A stretch of 64,000 bases of DNA, taken from assembly GCA_029258325.1 (NCBI GenBank), contig JARHZF010000100.1:1-64000 (forward strand). The letters run 5' to 3'. The position numbers and the translations under genes were made by a program. The notes beneath the pieces are model-generated. The model had not been told where the DNA came from and ran no database searches. It saw only the letters and a list, made by a program, of their open reading frames with translations. The DNA comes from Anaerobiospirillum sp. Its GTDB lineage: Bacteria > Pseudomonadota > Gammaproteobacteria > Enterobacterales > Succinivibrionaceae. Below are positions 56,455 to 64,000 of this stretch, one piece after another (the first letter of the stretch is position 1; each line of letters begins with the position of its first letter).

Positions 56455-57633
56455 TTAGTTATTTATATCTTGTTTTGCAGCAAGATCATAATAAGTTGAT
56501 GCTTTATCAAACTCATTTAATTGAGAGTATATTTGAGCTAGTGTTCTATATGTAGATGCACTTTTTGAAATATCTAAAGCTTTTTCATAGTGAGCTTTAG
56601 CATCATCAATAAGACCTGCTTTTAGTTCAAGATTACCAATAGCTTTTAATAAATGAGTATTAGATTGGCTTGCAAGAACATTTTGACTTTCCATGCTTTG
56701 AAGTTGTTTTAAAACTTCAGGAATATAAATATCCCAAAGGGCAATTGAATCTAAAAGATCGTTAGAACAATCTTTCTTTAGATTTTGTAAAGTTAAGTTC
56801 TTAGCATTTGAAATATCGCCACACATAATAAGCTTTCTAATGATGGAAGCAATAATAGAACCTTCCTTTCTTATTTGTTTTGGCAATGTGTTTTGTATTT
56901 CTAATACTTCATCTCTATTTTTAGCAACTTTTAATTTATCTGAAATATAACTTGAATAAATTGCAGATGCTTTATCTTTAGTAATAATGTTTTGCTTTAA
57001 AAGTTCTGGAATTAAAGGAATAACAACCTCAAAGTTACCTTCTTTAACATAGCTTTCAAAAATTAAAGAGTTTATTGTCTTTGATGAATGGCTTTCCTTT
57101 AAAGAGTTTAAAATCTTTAAAGCAGCATCAACATTACCAATTTTTAGATTTAATTTTGCTCTTAAGATAGAACTTGCTGTTGCAGTCTTTTTATCTTTTT
57201 GAAGTAAATTTAAAATCTCAGTTGTTTTTTCATATTTACCAAGTTCAAAAGCACTTTTTGCCATAATTAACTTAATGTAATTTGGCATTTTATCAAGTGA
57301 ACTTGATTTTTTACATAAAGAATAAGCTCTATTAAACTCACCCTCCTCAAAAGCAAGTGCAGCTTCATTTTGTAGATTAAATGTTTTCTTTGCACCTAAT
57401 TTTGAGAAAAATCTACCTGCAACAGATGGTACAGATATAAATCTCTTTAGTAAGTCTAATACTAATAATAAAATTAAAACACTTGAAACTAAGATTATGC
57501 ATGCTGTAGTTAAAGATGTTTCAACAATATAATCATTTGTTGCAATATGAACAAAACCTTGAGAATTTACAAGATAAGGTCCTGCAATAATAGTTGCAAG
57601 TAAAATAAGAGTTAAAAGGATAAATTTAATCAT
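56455..57633 (-). CDS. hemY: HemY, TPR protein of the hem operon
   Basis: This is the gammaproteobacterial HemY (not protoporphyrinogen oxidase): two N-terminal membrane segments (about 3-21 and 42-62) and a cytoplasmic or periplasmic TPR superhelix. The region after the second segment, FFSKLGAKKTFNLQNEAALAFEEGEF, and the repeats to the C-terminus (KAHYEKALDISKSASTYRTL) fit this family. The 392 residues match E. coli HemY (398). The role is not firmly known, though it is thought to assist late haem or envelope processes. It follows hemX by 12 bp. Confidence 0.9.
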   Translation of the reverse strand: MIKFILLTLILLATIIAGPYLVNSQGFVHIATNDYIVETSLTTACIILVSSVLILLLVLDLLKRFISVPSVAGRFFSKLGAKKTFNLQNEAALAFEEGEFNRAYSLCKKSSSLDKMPNYIKLIMAKSAFELGKYEKTTEILNLLQKDKKTATASSILRAKLNLKIGNVDAALKILNSLKESHSSKTINSLIFESYVKEGNFEVVIPLIPELLKQNIITKDKASAIYSSYISDKLKVAKNRDEVLEIQNTLPKQIRKEGSIIASIIRKLIMCGDISNAKNLTLQNLKKDCSNDLLDSIALWDIYIPEVLKQLQSMESQNVLASQSNTHLLKAIGNLELKAGLIDDAKAHYEKALDISKSASTYRTLAQIYSQLNEFDKASTYYDLAAKQDINN

Positions 57634-57645
57634 TTCAAACTCCTA

Positions 57646-58989
57646 TTATTTTAAGTTTATAACATTATTTGTTTTGTTAAAAACTTGATTAAATAAATCA
57701 AATGCAGTTAATGTATTTGGAATAGTAATATTTACATTCTCATTAATTAACTTATCTAAAATAGCAAGAGAGCTTGTTGTATCGCTACTATTTTCATCAA
57801 AATATTTCTTTATAAGATCTTTTGCATCTTGTAAATTTTCTTTATAAGAAGTAGTACCATGATTTGATAGTGCAATTTGAGCTAAAAGCAGTCTTGATTT
57901 TATATTTTCACGTAAGAAATAACCTTGCTCTGGAGTTAAAAACTCTTTAAATTGATTGCTATCAATTCGTCTAACTTCAATAAATTTAGATGAAAAATCT
58001 ATAGCAGACTCAATTAAATTATTTTTCCAATCAGCTATATTGTCAGTCTTTACTCTTTGTTTATCTTCAGTAAAGTTAACCTTATTGCTATATCCTGTTA
58101 AAACAAGTTTATCTACATTTCTATAAACAGAATTTAAGGTAAATAATATACCTTGATAATCAACTTTAGATACAGCTGATAATTCTGCTACATCATTTGC
58201 AATAGCTTGTCTTATATCTAAAATATCTTGATTTTGAATACCAACAAGAAGTTGATCTGCTTGCTTTAATAAGGTAATTGCAGCAGTAGTATCATAGTTT
58301 AAAAGTAATTGTTGATAAGCATGTTTTACTTCAAAGAAACTTTCTGCAATTTTCCATGCATTAGGATCTTTATCTTCAAAACTATTAATTCTTAAATTTA
58401 AGTTTTTAACAGCATCTAAAGTTACAACTTGCTCTTTAATAAGAGCATCAATCTTATCCTTTAGTTCTTTATTTTCAAAACGTAATTGTGTATTTAAGTT
58501 ATTAATATCAATGCTTTCAGCTTTAAGCTTATCAAATTGCTCATTATTTTTGCTAAGAACATTGTTTTCAACTTTTTGTACATCAAGATTTAGCTTATTG
58601 ATCTTGTCATAAAACTCATATGAAACGAAGCCAAGAGCTGAAATACTTAATAAAAGTACAAATGATAAAAATGTGTTTTTACCACGTAAAGATGATATTG
58701 CATCATCATAATGCTTAAGTGTAGTAGCATTTAATGCAGTGTTGTTTGATGCTATATCATTTTGTGCAACAATTTCGTGTTTTTGCACTTTTTCTTGAGC
58801 TTCAACAACATTTTTTTGTGAATCAGCTTTCATCTGTTCAGCTTTATCCATAATATCTCCAACTTCATTTAAAAGAGACTCTTCCTTTAAGCGAGAATCC
58901 TCTTCACTTTTTTTAGCAAGATCTTTTTTAATATCGATTTCTTTTGTTTTGTCACCAGATACTGGTTTATCTTGATTTGTAGTTGTCAT
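57646..58989 (-). CDS. hemX: HemX, membrane protein of the hem operon
   Basis: HemX has a charged cytoplasmic N-terminal tail (about 1-105), one membrane segment (FLSFVLLLSISALGFVSYEF, about 108-127), a coiled coil, and a soluble domain with the family pattern WKIAESFFEVKHAYQQLL and AITLLKQADQLLV. It is often misnamed uroporphyrinogen methyltransferase but lacks that domain. The 447 residues compare with 393 in E. coli. In E. coli hemC and hemD precede hemX. Here hemX is first and directly divergent from cyaA, so hemCD are missing from the locus. Confidence 0.88.
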   Translation of the reverse strand: MTTTNQDKPVSGDKTKEIDIKKDLAKKSEEDSRLKEESLLNEVGDIMDKAEQMKADSQKNVVEAQEKVQKHEIVAQNDIASNNTALNATTLKHYDDAISSLRGKNTFLSFVLLLSISALGFVSYEFYDKINKLNLDVQKVENNVLSKNNEQFDKLKAESIDINNLNTQLRFENKELKDKIDALIKEQVVTLDAVKNLNLRINSFEDKDPNAWKIAESFFEVKHAYQQLLLNYDTTAAITLLKQADQLLVGIQNQDILDIRQAIANDVAELSAVSKVDYQGILFTLNSVYRNVDKLVLTGYSNKVNFTEDKQRVKTDNIADWKNNLIESAIDFSSKFIEVRRIDSNQFKEFLTPEQGYFLRENIKSRLLLAQIALSNHGTTSYKENLQDAKDLIKKYFDENSSDTTSSLAILDKLINENVNITIPNTLTAFDLFNQVFNKTNNVINLK

Positions 58990-59421
58990 GAAAAATAATC
59001 CATGCTTTAAAATCTAAAAATACAATTCTCCGTATTTTAACATTAAACGCTATGATTTTAATTTTTTGTTAAAACATAATTAGTGATACTTAACTTATAT
59101 TTGTAAACTTCCTCACAAATTTATATAAAATTATCTTCATATCTTTACATAAAGAGAATTTTTAGTTTTTAAATAATTTTTACAAAAGTAGTACTTGTTA
59201 TTTTTGTGTTTTACTTAAAACAACATAGTAATGTCTTCAGAAACAACGTAAATCTCACATGAACCACAAAAGTAAAAAAAACATCTTTTTTACATACAGT
59301 GTTTTATTTTGAAATTAATATTAATCTCTTTTCATCTTTTTAAAATAATATCCTTTCTTTTATATAATGTTGCATTTATTGGTAAAATAGATCTTATTTT
59401 CTAAGTCAAAAGTAAAAAGAA
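58990..59421. other. 432-bp divergent gap between hemX and cyaA
   Basis: In related bacteria hemC (and its operon promoters) would start here. The gap shows no remnant coding frame. A TATAAT at 59363-59368 lies 54 bp before cyaA. I looked for a CRP palindrome (TGTGA-N6-TCACA) and did not find a convincing one. Confidence 0.5.
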
Positions 59422-61896
59422 ATGTTATCAAAGCAAGAAGTTGAATTGAGATATAGACGCTATATAAGTCTAAATAAATCAAGACTTGAAACAGCTTTTA
59501 GTATCTTAAATGTAGAGTCAAAGGACTTTTTAAATATATTGCCAATCTTACTTCATTATAATGATGTAAATTTATTTGGCTATAAAGAAGATTTAACTTC
59601 ATTTGGTATTGATAACTTCAGTATTAATGAAACACAAAAAGATTTTATAACTAAGATATCTAAAGGCAAATTACCAAAAGAGCCAACAAAATGTTGTATT
59701 CATGGTCTTTATGCTATGGGATCAACCTCATCACTAGGTCAAGGTTCAAGTTCTGACTTAGATATTTGGGTTTGTTTACATAAAGAGGTATCTGATAAAG
59801 ATTTTGTTCTTTTATCTGATAAATGTAAGTTTATATCAACATTAGCTCACTCTAAAGGAGTTGATTTAAATTTATTTTTAACCAAAGAAGATAGATTTAC
59901 CTCAAATACTTCAGATCTTTTAGAGGGAGATAATTGTGGTTCTGCTCAAAATATTTTACTTTTAGATGAGTTTTATAGAACTGCAATTAAACTTGCAGGT
60001 AAGGATATTATTTGGTATTTAGTATCAAATAAAGAAGAGCAAGAAAACTATAACTATTATGTAAATGAAATTTATAAATTAGAGAACTTTAGTAAAGACA
60101 AATTCTTTGATTTTGGTTCTGTTGTTAATATTTCACCACAAGAGTACTTTGGTTCTGCTTTATGGATTTTATATAAAGGTCTTGATTCTCCTTTTAAAGC
60201 TACTATTAAGATTCTTTTAATGGAGTCTTATAGTAATGATTATCCAAATACATTATTACTTTGTTCTCAATTTAAAGAAAGTATGCAAAGAAGCGATGGC
60301 TATTCATTTGCTTTAGATGCTTACTATATAATGTTTAACCGTGTAGCAGATTATCTTTTACATAAGAATGATAAAGAGCGTTTTGATCTTCTTACTCTTT
60401 GTTTTTATATAAAGATTTATACAGGTCTTGAGAATATAACTAATACTAATATCTTACAAAGAAAGAAAAATCTTTTAGCAGAGTTTAAAAGAAAGTGGAA
60501 ATGGTCTGAACAAAGAATTAGTTTTGTAGAAAATACAGATACTTGGAAAGTTAAAAATATTCAAAATCTGCATAAAAGACTTGTAGATTCTTTAGTTGAA
60601 AGCTATAGGGAACTATTACGTTTTACTGTTAGATATAATATTGAATATGCAATTACATCTGATGATGCAAGTATTTTGTCAAGAAAGATCTATGTAGCTT
60701 TAGATAAATATCAAGGCAAGATTATCCTTTTACCTAATGAATTTAGAAAGACATTAAGTGAGGATAATATAACTTTTATAAAAGTAGGTAATAGATCTTT
60801 ATGTAAAAAAGGATGGCATCTTTACACAAAGGCTTCTACAGATTTAGACATACTTTCATCTGATGAGATTTATATGAGTGATCGTATTGTAGATATGGTC
60901 ACTTGGTGTTGTTTTAATAATATTATGATAGATAAGACTAATATCTTTGTTGAAGGTCATCATGGTATTGTTAATAAGCATAAAATTAAAAGTTTAGCTT
61001 ATGATTTAAAAAGAACTTTATTAAGTGTAAAGATAACAACAGATGATGCAGAGTTAAGACGCCCTCGTGTAGTTAAATCTGCCTTAATTGTTTTAAACTT
61101 TGAATCTGATCCTACTATAACATCTGAAGTAAATATGTCAGATCTAGAAAAATCATCGACTTTAAGTACAGGTAAGCAAAAACAATGTTTAATAGGTTCT
61201 ATTGATATTGTTTTAATTAATAATTGGGGTGAACTTAGAACTATTCCTATTGCAGATGGTGAGTTAGGTGTTATTGATTTGCTTGTAACATTAACTAAGA
61301 TAATAAGATCACAAAAAGATATTTCTTTAGATAAAGTAATTAACTCTATCTCTGTTTGTTGTTATGCAAGCAATAATAAAGATTTAATTCGATATGACTT
61401 AGAGCAAGTTATTAAGAAGTTATTTAAATTATTTTTAAATATGAGTAAAAAAGACTATGTCTTTAATGTTGGTAAAAACTCTTATGTAGCTACATTAAAT
61501 TCTATAAGAGGTTTTACCATAAGAAAGATGCGTGTCTTTGGTCAAGATGATTATGATTTAAGTATTTCCTCACGTTATGGAATGCGTCCTGAATTTTTCT
61601 TACAAATACCTCTTATTGTAGAACAGTATTCAACTTTAGGTGTTATTCAATTTTTCTTTACTCCAAAAAGAAATATGTGGTGTATTTATATAGTAAATGA
61701 GAGAAATGAAGTTGCAATATATGATAATTTTGTAGGTTCAAGAACAACTTTAGTAAATGCTATTAATCGTTTCTATATTAAAGCTACACGTAATTTTTCT
61801 AACTACACATCAAGAAATATCTTTAATTTACCTCAATATTTTGTTCTAAATGAGAATGAAACAGAAATAAGACCTTTCATTATTAGTGCAAAATAA
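59422..61896 (+). CDS. cyaA: Class I adenylate cyclase
   Basis: CyaA makes cAMP. The enterobacterial-type class I enzyme is recognised by the catalytic nucleotidyltransferase motif GSTSSLGQGSSSDLDIWVC (residues 100-118, Asp112 and Asp114) and the following LFLTKEDRF. The C-terminal regulatory region (from about 540) contains the conserved DLLVTLTKI block near residue 617. The 824 residues compare with 848 in E. coli. It is divergent from hemX as in many gammaproteobacteria, and is followed by lptM and lysA. The ATG follows AAAAAGAA, a weak ribosome binding site. Confidence 0.96.
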   Translation: MLSKQEVELRYRRYISLNKSRLETAFSILNVESKDFLNILPILLHYNDVNLFGYKEDLTSFGIDNFSINETQKDFITKISKGKLPKEPTKCCIHGLYAMGSTSSLGQGSSSDLDIWVCLHKEVSDKDFVLLSDKCKFISTLAHSKGVDLNLFLTKEDRFTSNTSDLLEGDNCGSAQNILLLDEFYRTAIKLAGKDIIWYLVSNKEEQENYNYYVNEIYKLENFSKDKFFDFGSVVNISPQEYFGSALWILYKGLDSPFKATIKILLMESYSNDYPNTLLLCSQFKESMQRSDGYSFALDAYYIMFNRVADYLLHKNDKERFDLLTLCFYIKIYTGLENITNTNILQRKKNLLAEFKRKWKWSEQRISFVENTDTWKVKNIQNLHKRLVDSLVESYRELLRFTVRYNIEYAITSDDASILSRKIYVALDKYQGKIILLPNEFRKTLSEDNITFIKVGNRSLCKKGWHLYTKASTDLDILSSDEIYMSDRIVDMVTWCCFNNIMIDKTNIFVEGHHGIVNKHKIKSLAYDLKRTLLSVKITTDDAELRRPRVVKSALIVLNFESDPTITSEVNMSDLEKSSTLSTGKQKQCLIGSIDIVLINNWGELRTIPIADGELGVIDLLVTLTKIIRSQKDISLDKVINSISVCCYASNNKDLIRYDLEQVIKKLFKLFLNMSKKDYVFNVGKNSYVATLNSIRGFTIRKMRVFGQDDYDLSISSRYGMRPEFFLQIPLIVEQYSTLGVIQFFFTPKRNMWCIYIVNERNEVAIYDNFVGSRTTLVNAINRFYIKATRNFSNYTSRNIFNLPQYFVLNENETEIRPFIISAK

Positions 61897-61940
61897 ATAT
61901 AGTTAGAAAAAAAACACTTTAAGATTGCTTTTTTATGGTG

Positions 61941-61978
61941 CAAAGATATAAAAATATATAAGTTTTTATCTTTGTTTT
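61941..61978 (+). terminator. Possible terminator after cyaA
   Basis: Imperfect hairpin (CAAAGATATAAAAA pairing with TTTTTATCTTTG, one bulge) followed by TTTT, 45 bp beyond the cyaA stop. It is weak because it is A/T-rich. Confidence 0.4.
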
Positions 61979-62028
61979 CATCATAATTAAGATAATATAC
62001 AAATGTTTTATGGTTTTAAGAGGATATT

Positions 62029-62145
62029 ATGAAAGCTTTTAAATTTGTACTTATTGCTTTATTAACTAGTTTATTTATAACTTCATGTGGAATAAAGTCA
62101 GATCTTTATCTTCCAGATGAAAATGTTTCAACACAAGACAAATAG
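62029..62145 (+). CDS. lptM: LptM (YifL) small lipoprotein
   Basis: A 38-residue lipoprotein: signal peptide with lipobox ITSCG (Cys21), then CGIKSDLYLPDEN, which matches the LptM pattern CGLKGPLYFPP. In E. coli LptM binds the LptD-LptE complex and aids LptD disulfide maturation. Its gene lies between cyaA/cyaY and dapF there, just as here. A GAGGA site stands 6 bp before the ATG, and the gene ends 10 bp before lysA. The tail after the LYxP motif is shorter than in E. coli (67 residues). Confidence 0.88.
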   Translation: MKAFKFVLIALLTSLFITSCGIKSDLYLPDENVSTQDK

Positions 62146-62155
62146 ATAAAAGATT

Positions 62156-63403
62156 ATGGATTACTTCAATTACAAAGATAATGAACTATATGCAGAAGAT
62201 CTAAAGGTCTCTGATTTAGTAGAACAATATGGATCTCCTCTTTATATTTACTCAAAAGCAACATTAGTAAGACATATGCATGCTTTTGAAGATGCCTTAA
62301 AAGATAATAGACATTTAATTTGTTATGCTGTTAAAGCAAATAGCTCTCTTGCTATCCTTAATTTAATGGCAAAGATGGGGGCAGGTTTTGATGTTGTATC
62401 TAAAGGCGAACTTGCTCGTGTAATAAAAGCTCAAGGTGATCCTAAAAAAGTAATATTTTCAGGTGTAGGTAAAACTCGTGATGAGATTAAGTACGCCCTT
62501 GAGTGTGATATTAAATGTATAAATATCGAATCTGAAAATGAAATAGATGCAATTGAAGAGGTTGCACAAAGTTTAAATAAAGTTGCAAATGTTGCTGTAC
62601 GTGTTAATCCTAATGTTGATGCTAAAACACATCCCTCTATATCAACAGGACTTAAGAATAATAAGTTTGGTATAGCTTTTTCTCGTGCTTTAGATGTATA
62701 TAAAAGAATACGTGATAGTAAATATCTAAATGCTTGTGGTATTGATTGTCATATTGGTTCACAAATGACATCAGGTGCTCCTATTTTAGAGGCTACAGAT
62801 AAACTTTTAGAGCTATATCATAAGTTAAAAGATGAAAATATCTCAATTGATCATATAGATATAGGTGGTGGTCTTGGTGTTACTTATGGTGATGAGACCC
62901 CTCCATCTCCATATGAATATATAAGTGCTGTTACTGCAAAATTAAAAGAGATAGATGTTGCAATCTATATTGAGCCAGGTCGTGCTATGGTTGCAAATGC
63001 TGGTGTTTTAGCTACTAAAGTTTTATATCTAAAAAACAATGAAAATAAAAACTTTGTAATTGTTGATGCTGGTATGAATGATCTAATAAGACCTGCTTTA
63101 TATGATTCATGGATGAATATAATTGAAGCTAAGAAAAACAATGATAGTAAGATTCTTTGCGATGTTGTAGGTCCTGTTTGTGAGTCTGATGATTTTTTAG
63201 GTAAAGAGAGAAAATTATCAGTAAAAGAAAATGATGTAATAGTTGTACGTGGTGCAGGTGCCTATGGTTTTTCTATGTCATCTAATTACAACTCAAGACC
63301 TTTATGTGCAGAGGTTATGGTAGATAAAGACAAAGTATCTTTAATACGTAAAAGACAAGAGATTGAAGATATGTGGGCTTTAGAAACTATCTGTGATGAT
63401 TAA
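62156..63403 (+). CDS. lysA: Diaminopimelate decarboxylase
   Basis: LysA converts meso-diaminopimelate to lysine. The PLP lysine is Lys60 in CYAVKANSSLAIL. GFDVVSKGELAR, the His of IDCHIGSQMT and the GGGLGVTYGDE loop are the fold-type III features. GPVCESDDFLGKER with the catalytic Cys-Glu-Ser and GAYGFSMSSNYNSRPL follow near the C-terminus. The 415 residues equal the usual bacterial length. It is preceded by lptM (10 bp) and followed by dapF after a 46-bp gap containing a terminator. This lptM-lysA-dapF order is common outside the enterobacteria. Confidence 0.97.
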   Translation: MDYFNYKDNELYAEDLKVSDLVEQYGSPLYIYSKATLVRHMHAFEDALKDNRHLICYAVKANSSLAILNLMAKMGAGFDVVSKGELARVIKAQGDPKKVIFSGVGKTRDEIKYALECDIKCINIESENEIDAIEEVAQSLNKVANVAVRVNPNVDAKTHPSISTGLKNNKFGIAFSRALDVYKRIRDSKYLNACGIDCHIGSQMTSGAPILEATDKLLELYHKLKDENISIDHIDIGGGLGVTYGDETPPSPYEYISAVTAKLKEIDVAIYIEPGRAMVANAGVLATKVLYLKNNENKNFVIVDAGMNDLIRPALYDSWMNIIEAKKNNDSKILCDVVGPVCESDDFLGKERKLSVKENDVIVVRGAGAYGFSMSSNYNSRPLCAEVMVDKDKVSLIRKRQEIEDMWALETICDD

Positions 63404-63410
63404 TATAATA

Positions 63411-63439
63411 AGGCAGTAGTTAAAGCTACTGCTTTTTTT
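63411..63439 (+). terminator. Terminator between lysA and dapF
   Basis: Stem GCAGTAG / CTACTGC, extended by AG/TT pairs, with a 6-nt loop and seven Ts. It begins 8 bp after lysA and ends 10 bp before dapF. Confidence 0.7.
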
Positions 63440-63449
63440 GGTTTATAAA

Positions 63450-64000
63450 ATGATTATAAAATTTACAAAAATGCATGGTCTTGGCAATGACTTTATGGTA
63501 GTTGATTGCATTAGACAAAAATTTTTTGCGAACAAAGATTTAATTAAAAAGCTTGCTGATAGGCACTTTGGTATAGGTTTTGATCAGCTTTTATTAGTAG
63601 AACCACCTTATAATCCAGATTTAGATTTTCACTATAGAATATTTAATGCAGATGGTAGTGAAGTTCAAATGTGTGGTAATGGTGCTCGTTGTTTTGTTAA
63701 ATTTGTACGTGATCATGGTCTTACAAACAAAAAAGAAGTTTTAGTAAGTACTATGTCAGGTGTGCTTACTTTAAAAGTAAATAAAGATGAAAGCATTACT
63801 GTAAATATGGGTAAGGCTAATTTTGAACCTAGTTCTTTACCTTTTATAGCAGAAAGTCAAAGTGACTTTTATGATATAAAAGTGGATAATGAAATATTAA
63901 AGGTAGGTTGTGTATCTTTAGGTAATCCTCATGTTGTTTTAAATGTTGATGATATAAATACAGCACCTGTTGATAAAATAGGTCCATTATTAGAATCACA
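63450..64000 (+). CDS. dapF: Diaminopimelate epimerase (3' end cut by window)
   Basis: DapF interconverts LL- and meso-diaminopimelate, the substrate of LysA. The open frame runs from ATG 63450 to the window edge (183 complete codons). It begins [19 protein letters not shown], the family start, and has [19 protein letters not shown] with the first catalytic cysteine near residue 75. It also has [15 protein letters not shown] near the cut. About 90 residues including the second catalytic cysteine lie outside. No clear ribosome binding site is seen beyond GTTTATAAA, and the terminator stem is directly upstream. Confidence 0.95.
   Translation, partial: MIIKFTKMHGLGNDFMVVDCIRQKFFANKDLIKKLADRHFGIGFDQLLLVEPPYNPDLDFHYRIFNADGSEVQMCGNGARCFVKFVRDHGLTNKKEVLVSTMSGVLTLKVNKDESITVNMGKANFEPSSLPFIAESQSDFYDIKVDNEILKVGCVSLGNPHVVLNVDDINTAPVDKIGPLLES

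Noticed and set aside
58990-59421. Possible CRP site controlling cyaA
   Set aside because: TCACA and GTGA half-sites occur, but no pair with the right 6-bp spacing was found.
62001-62028. Lysine riboswitch upstream of lysA
   Set aside because: lysA is 10 bp behind lptM, and the leader before lptM is far too short for an L box.

Overview
The window is a strongly AT-rich stretch of a gammaproteobacterial chromosome. The lineage is read from gene order rather than any single gene. The block def-fmt-rsmB-trkA sits divergent to a topA-like zinc-finger gene, tsaC and aroE. cyaA (class I) is divergent from hemX-hemY and is followed by lptM-lysA-dapF. dsbA lies next to a yihG-type acyltransferase, and ilvY is divergent from ilvC. 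Extreme AT richness, compact genes, loss of neighbours that normally belong to these blocks (dprA/smg, purK, hemC/hemD) and fermentation-type genes (iron alcohol dehydrogenase, flavodoxin) would fit a host-associated anaerobe such as a member of the Succinivibrionaceae, but that placement is inference. No rRNA, insertion sequence, prophage or CRISPR array was seen. One tRNA gene is present.

Layout. 1-720: tail of an unidentified gene and terD. 722-6382 (minus): def-fmt-rsmB-trkA-trkH, covering formyl-Met handling, 16S rRNA methylation and potassium uptake. 6506-9054 (plus): zinc-finger protein, purE, tsaC, aroE. 9069-10568 (minus): an accessory pair, an Imm51-type small protein followed 3 bp later by an HNH nuclease. 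10697-13175 (plus): rsmJ, an HxlR regulator and an iron alcohol dehydrogenase with a strong dyad between the last two. 13277-16331 (minus): a solitary ModA-like protein, glmU, lgt. 16486-17529 (plus): a small membrane protein and a phosphopantetheinyl transferase. 17526-21161 (minus): dnaE.

21277-30489 (minus) carries two very large paralogous autotransporters with long, almost pure A/T spacers. Three GATC sites lie within 19 bp in the upstream region of the first one. Then come pgi (minus), ilvY divergent from ilvC with two palindromic operators, and a minus-strand operon tcdA - CHC2/Toprim primase-like protein - rep helicase. tRNA-Arg(CCG) and flavodoxin follow. 41503-42651 is an unrecognised protein behind a perfect 20-bp palindrome. 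42752-47976 is an acrAB efflux operon with divergent acrR and an AcrR-type operator.

48024-52520: yciA, a squalene-synthase-like gene with dsbA, a yihG-type acyltransferase and ilvE. 52584-56402: ilvD, ilvA and a small secreted protein. The end of the window holds hemY-hemX (minus) divergent from cyaA, then lptM, lysA and a dapF cut by the window edge.

The genes work together mostly as core metabolism. ilvC, ilvE, ilvD and ilvA form most of the isoleucine/valine pathway. tsaC and tcdA act at the start and end of the (c)t6A tRNA modification. lysA and dapF close the lysine/DAP pathway, and glmU, lgt and lptM serve the envelope. The most interesting non-core items are the Imm51/HNH pair, the primase-like/Rep operon, the GATC cluster at the first autotransporter, and the unrecognised 382-aa gene with its LacI-family-like palindrome.
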